A program made the position numbers and the translations under genes. A DNA stretch of 64,000 nt from Malus domestica (Eukaryota; Streptophyta; Magnoliopsida; Rosales; Rosaceae). The notes beneath the pieces were generated by a model. That model was not told the origin of the DNA. It saw nothing but the letters and a program-made list of their open reading frames with translations, and searched no databases. Positions 55,745 to 64,000 of this stretch are shown in pieces. Position 1 is the stretch's first letter. Each line of letters starts with the position of its first letter. The stretch is taken from assembly GCF_042453785.1 (NCBI RefSeq), contig NC_091663.1:36911001-36975000 (forward strand), written 5' to 3'.

Positions 55745-57253
55745 ATTATGGTTCAGATATCCTGTTGCGTTGAGTACGGCAAATATATACGACTCTGTTT
55801 TTAATTATTAATTTAAACCGCCTGATCGCTATCGGGTTGCTCCTTTTTGTATCTGGACCGTTGAAACACACGTGAGACCAAATAGTGTACACCGAACGTG
55901 CGGATGTGGTTTAAGCAATCTCAAATACCAACAAGAACTTGTCGTTGTCCGTTGTAGTATGTACTTCAAAAGTTTTATGGTCCTATATTCCGGTGAATAT
56001 ACCGCTTAGATTTTTATTTTTTAAATTTTAACCAAAAATATCTATCGATTAAAAATCTCAAAGCATCATACTCTGAAGCACTATAAAAAATTTCTAGTTT
56101 ATTTGGTTAAAAATTCTTCAAAACGAACGATGATGCTGCAGGTTTGTGCTTATGACAAGTTTGGGATTGTTGTAGTTTAAAAAAAAAATTCTTTTGTTGT
56201 GATTTAACAATAATCAGTTGTGAAATAAAACAGCTGAGTATTTGATAAATTGTATATTAAAAAGTTTGTGAGTATAAAAAGTAATGTAAAAATATTTGGT
56301 AACTTTAATATAAAAGTGATATAATTGAATAAATTACTTAGGAGCTGTGCTTAGAACTATGAGAGTTTGCTACAAAATTGGACATGGTAGTAAAGGTGGG
56401 GGCGATGGCGGCGGTTACGAGTGTGGCAGTGGTGATGGTGGCAGCAGCAAATGTGGGGTGTGGTGGTTGGGGGCGTATAGGTAATGGTGGTAGGAGCGGT
56501 GGCAGAAGGATAGTAGAGGTTGTGGTTATGGTGGGCATTGGTGGCGGTGGCAGCAACAATGGCAACAGTTGTGATGGCAACAATGGTAGTAATAATGACA
56601 GTGGTTGTGTAAGGTTAGTGTTTGTAGGGGTAGATGGGATGATCAATAGAAGCAAAAAGTTAATCAATGTCAATTTTGATAACTAAAGAGAGTATTACAA
56701 GAATTTGAAATATTTATTAAAGACTCAAATCCGCTTTTTTATTAAAGCAACTTTTAAAAACATAGCTGAAAGCGTTTTTAGAGAAAAATGTTTTTGGATT
56801 CCAAAAACACTTTTAAGTGCTTTCTGCAAGAAGCACCGGTTATGTGATTCTTCCAGAAAGCACTTTCAATGCTTTTCCAAGATTTACTTGCAGTTTTACT
56901 AAGGATTGGTTCTAAAAACATTTTCACTAAAAGCGCTTTCAATTATTTTAAAAGCACATCCAAACGAGCCCTAAAGAATTGAAGTGTAGCTAACAAAGCA
57001 CCAGAGAACTCAAACGAAATCAAATCCATTTCAGCCCGTAAGAACAATTTCCCGGAATATATAGAAGAAAAAAACGAAGAGTTTAAAAAGGAATCGGGTT
57101 TATATTCCACATACTGCAAGCAAAACCTTATTTGCATAAACCAATGAGGCACACATTCAGAATCAAGTAACGGGACAAGTTTGGACAAAATTACGACCTC
57201 CGTTCTCCACCTATTTATTACTTCTTCAGTTTGAAGGATAAGATCGATTTCTG
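55745..57253. other. Intergenic with MITE remnants and a GGT/GGC-rich block
   Basis: 55745-55860 may be the SR34-like promoter. 56156-56960 is repeat-derived: hAT-like MITE sequence. The right part (56736-56972) carries AAGCACTT/AAGTGCTT and AAAACATTTT motifs and ends CATCCAAACGAGCCC. In the middle 56380-56610 is built of GTGGTG/GGTGGC triplets, giving Gly- and Pro-rich frames on the two strands. No gene claimed. Confidence 0.45.
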
Positions 57254-59525
57254 CTACGAATGGTGATGCTTATCAACCTCCCCACCCTCCTTGGCCCGTG
57301 CAGCAGCCCTGATTTTACGCTGCTCCTCCTTGTAAATACGATTCCTTCGTTGAAACTGCAGTAATAGACATGCAGAGAAACCATGACATGAATCGGTATT
57401 AACAATTGAAACCGAGACAAAAAGAATCTGTATTCATGTAGATACGAATCAAGTTATATTATTTGATTACATAAAACATCTGGGGAATTTGACCAAAACC
57501 TCCTCTCTATAAAGACCATGTGTGATATCGTGTTATGTCTTTCTAAGCTGAACTACATTCCTAAATTGCAAACTCGCATACTTGTTCAGCACCATCGACG
57601 AATGACACATGGATGCAATAAAACAAAACCATTGAATACGACTGTTACCTTGACTGGGGGAGCTAATCGTGTCAGAGATGATAATGCAAACTTGAATTAA
57701 AAGCTAAAAATGTCACTGAAATCAGGGAATACACAATGTAGCTTCTCGTCTCGCTATGCAACATACCCAGGTATAATGTTCTCCTCACCCTACCCATTAA
57801 TTACCACGTATTGAAAAAAAAAGGAAGCTAAGATGATAATATGAATACACTCAGTTATTTTTTTGACATTTTCCCTTCTCCGATGAACCTCTGGTGATAG
57901 AGCATAACTTTGTACAAGATACTTTTGTTCGAATTATACTCTTTATGCTTACTGTGTTGTCATTTTGCTATTACGTTTAACCTCCTATTCTTAGGATGCA
58001 ACTGAAAGGTGTAGAGAGTCATTGAACCCAACATATGACATAAAATTGAATTATTGTAGAGGCAGAAATCTAAAATATAATGTGATTTACAGTAACAAAA
58101 AAAAGCACGGCAGACTTGTCACTTGGAGTCAGCCATACACAACATAAAAAGTAAACACAAGCAACTCCTAGGTTTCTATCACCCAAAGAGTTGATACATG
58201 GACCTTTATCTTCTTACTTTTGCTCAACTTTGATAGGAGATACATAGCACTTTATCGTGCACTTAGACTCAATACTATCCCCAACCGATTCTACAGTTTA
58301 AATGCTTACTAAAAGTTGAAGAATATAAAAACAGAAAAAGAAGCTGAAAACACATGTAAGTTCCCATCCAAATAATTGGAAAATTAGACAAGAAAAGAGG
58401 ACTGACTAGTGACCATTGCAATGTAAGACCACTGCTACTTGATTCATCCTCAAGTTAATTCATGGCTTACGACACGCCTCAACGCTGATTTCAATGTTGT
58501 GAGGCTCATATTTCCTTGATAACCCTTACTGATATAAGGTTTGATAACCATTTAGTTTTTTGTTTTTAGTTCTAAGTTTTACATTCCCTCCACCTTTCTT
58601 CGTTCATCCTCTCTCCCACATACTTTGCCTCTATCTATACCACAAAAAATGAAAAATAAAAAACTAAAAACGAAATGGTTATCAAACGGTAAGTTGTTTC
58701 TCTAGTCAATACAAAAGGATCCAAATGAAGATGAGCCATTCATTCTAGTAAATAAAACACCCATGAAAATAACTAGTCAACCTCCTAAATAAACGAAAAA
58801 CTCATTGAACTTTTGCAATTAACTCCTTAAAGTTAAATGCCTAACGAAAACAATGTCGTATGAAATGTTTTCAAAAGCTATTACGCACAATGCATAAGCA
58901 ACGCCGTTCTTCTGCATAGTTACTTCTCGTTTTCCAGGAACAATTCTACTTGTCTCCCTTCCCTTCGAACCAGAAAAGATATAGTTTCCCACTTTTCTTT
59001 AATCTTCACAACCGCAATCCCCCTCAGGACATTAACACTTAAATCCGCAAATGCAACTTGGAAAATGGATGAGATGTAATAAGCGAAACCCTAATCATAA
59101 AAATCAATTTTTCCAAAAACCCTAAATTAGCTTATCCAATGAAGACTTGGAATTCAGCTGGCAATTGATTCCTATGGTTTAAGCACCACATTATCTACAG
59201 CAAGCTCGAAACACGCACAGGATGAACAGTAAATCAATTGGGGAAAACCAGAGCTCAAATTAAACACACCTGAGCTAGATTAACATATAATTAATCAACA
59301 ATAATACAAACGATCTGAGTGATACTAGAAATGAGATTAACAAAAGTTAATTAAATGGAAGAGAAATTGACCGACCTCTTTGGAGTGGTGGAGGCACTCG
59401 AGGTAGTCTTCGCGGAGGAGGACGCAGTCCTTGGGCTCACGGCAGCGAGACATGCACTCGCTGAAGTCGACCCAGAAATCGTAGCACCGCCCTTTGTTGC
59501 CGGTGATTCCCCACCCCGATGCCAT
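57254..59525 (-). CDS. NDUFS5: NADH dehydrogenase (ubiquinone) iron-sulfur protein 5, complex I 15-kDa subunit
   Basis: Two exons: 59376-59525 and 57254-57355, joined in phase 0 across a 2020-bp intron; 83 aa, the plant family length. It starts MASGWGITGNKGRCYDFW and has the twin CX9C motif (C14-C24 and C34-C44) used for oxidative folding in the mitochondrial intermembrane space. The second exon gives FQRRNRIYKEEQRKIRAAAR and a His-rich end. It is an accessory subunit of respiratory complex I on the intermembrane side. The intron carries a small MITE (58539-58687). The upstream side faces a repeat region. Confidence 0.95.
58539..58687. mobile_element. Small MITE inside the NDUFS5 intron
   Basis: 149 bp with inverted ends GTTTGATAACCATTT and AAATGGTTATCAAAC. 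AT-rich interior, inverted TTTTAGTT/AACTAAAA stretches. Target duplication unclear. Confidence 0.7.
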
Positions 59526-59859
59526 TTCTTCTCTCGCGCGGCGGCGGATAGAAAATCGGAAATCGAAAATCGGTTGTATCGACGGTTGATGGAGGTCAAG
59601 AGGGATCAGCGATTGTGGAGGTTGGTTCGCTTTTCGCCTGTAAAAAATAGTACTTCAAAAATAAAGAAAAAAATTAGTTACTCGGTTGATCACGTCCGTC
59701 GATCTCGTATTGTTTGTGTAAATGGGCGGTCGAAAATGAATAAATTTTTTTATATTTTTGCTACTGAAATTGAATTGTTTTGTAATTTTTTTAGTAATTT
59801 GATTAATTTGTTTTACAATATGATAATAGCATGGAACTCGTGAATTAGCATATAATCAA

Positions 59860-60013
59860 GGGAACTTTAACGAAAAGCTCTCGGTACTGTTCACTTTAAC
59901 GAAAAACCATATTTTTACACTAAAAAGTCAATCATGATACTATTCACTTTACCCTTTCTTTTGTCCTTATCATTAAAACTCAAAGTTTTCAAGCCCTTTT
60001 CATTAGTTTTCCT
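59860..60013. mobile_element. 154-bp MITE, Mutator-like, copy 3
   Basis: Starts GGGAACTTTAACGAAAAGC and ends CATTAGTTTTCCT, flanked by the perfect 9-bp duplication TATAATCAA (59851-59859, 60014-60022). Confidence 0.9.
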
Positions 60014-60289
60014 TATAATCAACTGATATATCCATATCTACTTAAACTATTTTAATTTATGCGTAAACATGCAATAAAATGTCGAACTTAGCGATGTGAA
60101 ATTTATATAAATTTTTGTGCATTTATTTATTTATTTATGATTTATGAAAATTATCTCGACATTTATTTATTATTTTGTCTCATTTCATTACCAAATCAAT
60201 GTGTCTTCCTCTTCGTATTTTAGATCTCGTCAAATCTCATTATATTACGAAATGAGTTAGCAATAATAAGTATTGAGCTCATGATTAAT

Positions 60290-60455
60290 ATTTTTTTTAA
60301 ACAAAAAATATTATCTACATTATGGGGGAGCGGATATATTAAGTCTCATAATGAGTTAGTAATATTGTGGTTTAAATTTGCATTTGGCGATAATCAAACC
60401 TAAGACCTCTCACTTACAAGTGAATAAATACTACTAGACCGTTATACTAAGTGGC
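60290..60455 (-). mobile_element. tRNA-derived SINE
   Basis: On the minus strand the head starts GCCACTTAGTATAACGGTCT, an A-box-like pol III promoter. A B-box-like GGTCTTAGGTTTGATTATC follows. The element ends in a T/A-rich tail (60290-60310). Flanks show a near-perfect 13-bp target duplication GCTC(A/T)TGATTAAT at 60277-60289 and 60454-60466. About 165 bp, non-coding, needs a LINE to move. Confidence 0.75.
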
Positions 60456-61328
60456 TCTTGATTAATCTGATTACAATGCTCAAATAGAGCATGTAATAGA
60501 AAATTTAGAGATTCGTTGAATCAATGTGTCTTCGTGTTAAGAGACATGCCTAACTAGGTCAATGGGGTAAAAAATTTATTAGCAAAGAAACAAGAATGAA
60601 AATGGTAACAAATTAATTGAATAAATTAAATCTGTAGGAGAATGAAAGTGGTATCTTTTATTTTAGGTAATGAATAAGAATGAAAATGGTAACAAGTTAA
60701 TTGGAGAAATTAAATTGGTAAAAGAATGAAAATGGTATTATTATTTTAGTTGAGGAATAAGAATGAAAATGGTAACAAATTAACAGGAGAAATTATATAA
60801 CTTTTATAAGTAATTACTCATAATATACGTGGGCAAATCCGAATCCTACAAAGTTAACAAACACATTAATGTCGAATTATTTGATAAAGCAATTAGATAG
60901 GTATAAGTTATAAAACACAATTAATTGAGACAACATGAAATACCGTCACGATAAACATAACTTATCACGTTAGGTACCATATAGCATCAACATTAACTCG
61001 AGAAGATAGAAAAAAGAAAATGGCATCAATGATTTTTTGTTAAAATTAACGATACTTGTAAAAGTGAAGTTCACAAAATTTACAAAATGAGTCAGCAATA
61101 ATTAAATATCGAATTCATCATTAATAGAGAGTTACGGTCCTGAAAAATAATATTTAAGATCAAATTTAGATTTTTCTTGAAACAAAACCTCCTCGTGTTA
61201 AGAGACATAAGAAATATTTTACTATGTCGAAAAAACAACTTGGTCTACGGAATGTCATCATTCAATATATTATACTTAGTGAAATGAGTAGTTCCGTATA
61301 CTGAAAAATCTCTCTTAATACTTAATAG

Positions 61329-61829
61329 AGTAAATTACATAGAAACCCCTCAAGTTTGAGGTCTATTACAACCTCATACAACATCTTTAAAACATTTCAC
61401 TTTCATATCTCACGTACTATTTAAATAACACATCCATTAGATTTTTCATCCAATGGTCTGTTAAATGTTGACGTGGCCGCCACATTTGTACTGATGTGGC
61501 TGCCACGTGGTAACAAAATAATTTTTTATACATTAATAATATTATAATATTAACCCTATTATTAAAAACAAAAAACAAAAAAAACCACAAAAACCCGAAC
61601 CTAGATCCCCTTCCCCTTCCCCACATCCCACCCCCTCATCTCTCTGCAACTCAACTCACATTTACAAAATCCCTTCCCCCCCCCCCCCACCCCTAAACAC
61701 GACCTACTACCTTCCCTCCCCCCCCCACCTGCCTTTCCCTCCTCCCCGGCGCGCGACGACCCACCTGCCTTCTTCACCCAGGAGCACGATGGTGCAAGGC
61801 GATTGGGTCAGTTTCATCATGGGAGCCCT

Positions 61830-61875
<46 letters not shown>

Positions 61876-62518
61876 TCTCTATACTTTATCTCTCTCTATC
61901 AAATGTGCATCTGTTTGAATTGGGTTTATGAATTGTATGTGAAATTGATCGAATTTATGGTTTTTTTGGTAAATTAGGGGTTTGAAAATTGTCTCTGTAG
62001 GTGGTAAAAGTGCAATACTGACAGCTCTATGTGTAGGTGAGGAGGAGAAAGGGTTTGGGGAAGGTGAGGTAGGGTGGGGGGCTTGCGAGGGAGGTGGGGG
62101 TGGGGTGGGATGAGGGGTGTAGAGGGGATGGATGAAGGGGTGGAGGGGACAGATAGACGGGAAGGAAGAGATGGGTGAGAGGGTGGGGGTGGGATGTAGG
62201 GTTGCGGGGAAGGGGATATGGGTTCGATTTTTTATGGGGTTTTGTTTTGTTTTGTTTTTTTTTTAATAATAAGGTTAATATTATAATATTGTTAATGTAT
62301 AAAAAATTATGTTTTTTCCATGTGGCAGCCATATCAACATAAATGTGGCATCCACGTCAGCATTTAATAGACCATTGGATGGAAAATCTAACGGATGTGT
62401 TATTTTGAAATAAAATAGTACATGAGGTATGAAAGTGAAATGTTTTAAAGATGTTATATGAGGTTGTAATAGACCTCAAACTTGAGGGGTTTCTATGTAA
62501 TTTACCCTAGAAAACCCT
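61329..62518. mobile_element. Mutator-like non-autonomous element with long terminal inverted repeats
   Basis: Arms of roughly 290-350 bp: AAATTACATAGAAACCCCTCAAG at the left matches its complement at 62480-62505, and ATGTGGCTGCCACGTGG at 61493 pairs with 62320. A 9-bp direct repeat ACTTAATAG flanks it (61320-61328, 62519-62527). The interior is C-rich on the left, G-rich on the right, with a (CT)n tract at 61830-61871. No transposase. The 9-bp repeat and long arms fit a Mutator-like element. Confidence 0.75.
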
Positions 62519-62544
62519 ACTTAATAGCATGACGAGCGCTACAG

Positions 62545-62851
62545 ATTCCGCAAACGCAATGCCGGGACCCATACTCCTCGATGGATTTGTCAAGCAAGTA
62601 TTCCAGCATTTTTCACCTACCTCACTCACAGCGTAAACACCCCAAACGCAGCAACCTTATTGGTCCAAAGTTGGAAAGAAGTCAATGCTAAATAGGAAAT
62701 ACATTGACTCGTTTGTCTTTATCAAGACCTCAGTAGTCAAGAGTCTCGAGCTCACGTAAAGCTTATCGCCCCCGATCCTCTCTCCGGAAAAGGACCAAAG
62801 GTCGCGCTGGAGACTTAATCGCCTGCTCGTTGACTCATTTGCTCAGTACCG
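62545..62851 (+). promoter_or_regulatory. Truncated duplicate of a promoter
   Basis: Matches 63640-63936 but joins directly to the next duplication unit without an ATG. Its TATA site reads TTTATCAAG, so the box is lost. Confidence 0.6.
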
Positions 62852-63806
62852 AGTTAATTGGAGAAATTAAATTGGTAAAAGAATGAAAAGGGTATATTAT
62901 TTTAGTTAAGAAATAAGAATTAAAATGGCAACAAATTTACCACAAAAAATTAAATTCATAAAAAGTAATTACTCATAATATATGTAGGCAAATCCAGATC
63001 CTACAGAGTGAACAAACGAATTAATGTCGAAGGATTTCACAAAGCAATTAGATAAGTATAGTTATAAAGCACAATTAATCAAGACAACATGAAATGCCGT
63101 CATAATTAACATAATTTATCACTACGTAACATCAACATTAACTCAAGAAATTACAAAAAAATGGTATCAACGATTTGTTTTTTTGTTGTTAAATTCAACG
63201 ATATTTATAAAAGTGAAGTTTGCGCTAACTTTCAAATTGAGTCAGCAATAATTAAGTATCAAGTCTACCATTAATAAAGGGCTACGGTCATAAAAAATAA
63301 CATTTAAGAGAAAATCTAGATTTTTCCCGAAACAAAACCTTCTTGTGTTAAAAGAAACCCCTAACTGAACTAAAATGATATACTATAAACTGGACCAAAA
63401 TGATAAACTATGTTAGCTTGACTTCGAATATAGTGAAACTTTGTAAATAACGTGAATTGAGAAAACCATAATGTAGTATGAGAAGGATATTTAGTACGTC
63501 GCAAATACGTATCGATCTGCTAAGTGTTTTCAGTTAATTATATTATTACAATTGGACTGTTTTTCAACACGCAGAAAAAAATTATCTCCCGAGGCCTTCT
63601 CCCAATAGTATGACGATAGGGGTCCCTTCCAGGTGCGGCAACCCAATACCCGGTCCCACACTCCTCAATGGACTTGTCAAGCAAGTATTCCAGCATTTTC
63701 CACCTACATCACTCACAGCGTAAACACCCCAAACGCAGCAACCCTATTGGTCCAAAGTTGGAAAGAAGTCAATGCTAAATTGGAAACACATTGACTCGTT
63801 TGTCTT

Positions 63807-63812
63807 TATAAA
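63807..63812 (+). promoter_or_regulatory. TATA box of the gene starting at 63994
   Basis: TTTATAAAG at 63805-63813, in a GC-richer region with an inverted CCAAT (ATTGG at about 63746). Expected start near 63840 and a leader of about 150 nt. Confidence 0.5.
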
Positions 63813-63993
63813 GACCTCAGTCGTCAGGAGTCCCGAGCTCACGTAAAGCTAACCGCCTCCGATCCTCTCTCCGGAAAAAGGACCAAAGGTCGCGCGGGAG
63901 ACTTAATCGCCTGCTCGTCGACTCATTTGCTCAGTCCTTTCCCTTTCTTTTCGCCAACCAGAGAGAAAACGACAGCGTTCTGAACTTCGTACA

Positions 63994-64000
63994 ATGGCGT
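63994..64000 (+). CDS. Start of a gene that leaves the window
   Basis: ATGGCGT in good context (ACAATGGCG) after a promoter-like region and a GAGAGAAAACGACAGCG leader. Only two codons are visible, so the product is unknown. Confidence 0.4.

Larger units (their letters stand above)
60693..62851. repeat. Left unit of a tandem segmental duplication
   Basis: Repeated at 62852 to about 63936. Shared marks: GTTAATTGGAGAAATTAAAT at 60692 and 62853, and the promoter block TCAAGCAAGTATTCCAGCAT at 62589 and 63678. The left unit contains the Mutator-like insertion at 61329-62518. Confidence 0.85.

Noticed and set aside
56338-56686. Gly-rich (plus) and Pro/Thr-rich (minus) frames
   Set aside because: Low-complexity GGT/GGC triplet tract in repeat-derived DNA; no domain.
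59355-59843. 162-aa plus-strand frame
   Set aside because: Antisense shadow of NDUFS5 exon 1 running into AT-rich DNA.

Overview
The window is nuclear DNA of a flowering plant. Genes are split by short GT-AG introns, intergenic DNA is AT-rich, and it is full of LTR retrotransposons, MITEs, one tRNA-derived SINE and (CATA)n microsatellites. The gene set (BAH1/NLA-like SPX-RING ligase, universal stress proteins, EID1-type F-box protein, SR34-type splicing factor, NDUFS5) and some repeat families look like Rosaceae, possibly apple or pear. That taxonomic guess is from memory and was not tested. No CRISPR, prokaryotic operon, rRNA or tRNA gene was seen.

Left part (1-28830): a tandem duplication carries two copies of a BAH1/NLA-like gene, both on the minus strand. 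The right copy (24405-26225) is intact: six exons, 316 aa. The left copy (1-6225, running off the left edge) is a pseudogene. It has a nonsense codon in exon 2, a rearranged Ty1/copia element in exon 3, and an intron 1 swollen by microsatellites and a hAT-like MITE. Between the copies sits a 13.5-kb Ty3/gypsy element of Tat type (9149-22647) with 942-bp LTRs that differ at one base by eye, and a clean 5-bp target duplication. It encodes gag-protease and RT-RNaseH-aRNH-integrase ORFs. On its opposite strand is a four-exon, 1049-aa plant mobile domain (PMD) gene with its own TATA box. This is the most interesting object in the window.

Middle part (28830-48017): mostly mobile-element debris, then a tandem array of three intact four-exon universal stress protein genes (32919-34015, 40236-41335, 44299-45296). 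Fragments of a fourth USP and of an EID1-like F-box gene lie among them, and the intact F-box gene (46995-48017, minus) follows. A 4.3-kb non-autonomous relative of the Tat element (35754-40094, minus orientation) split a tandemly duplicated USP promoter.

Right part (48018-64000): duplicated and satellite-like DNA, then an SR34-type splicing factor gene (51328-55346, minus, 13 coding exons plus a 5'UTR intron). Next come the complex I subunit NDUFS5 (57254-59525, minus, two exons), a SINE, a long-TIR Mutator-like element, and a duplicated promoter whose right copy leads to an ATG seven bases before the window ends.

The host genes are unrelated housekeeping or regulatory genes (phosphate/nitrogen-linked ubiquitination, stress, light signalling, splicing, respiration). 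What links the regions is local tandem duplication followed by transposon insertion. The duplicate copies provide empty sites that prove several insertions directly.
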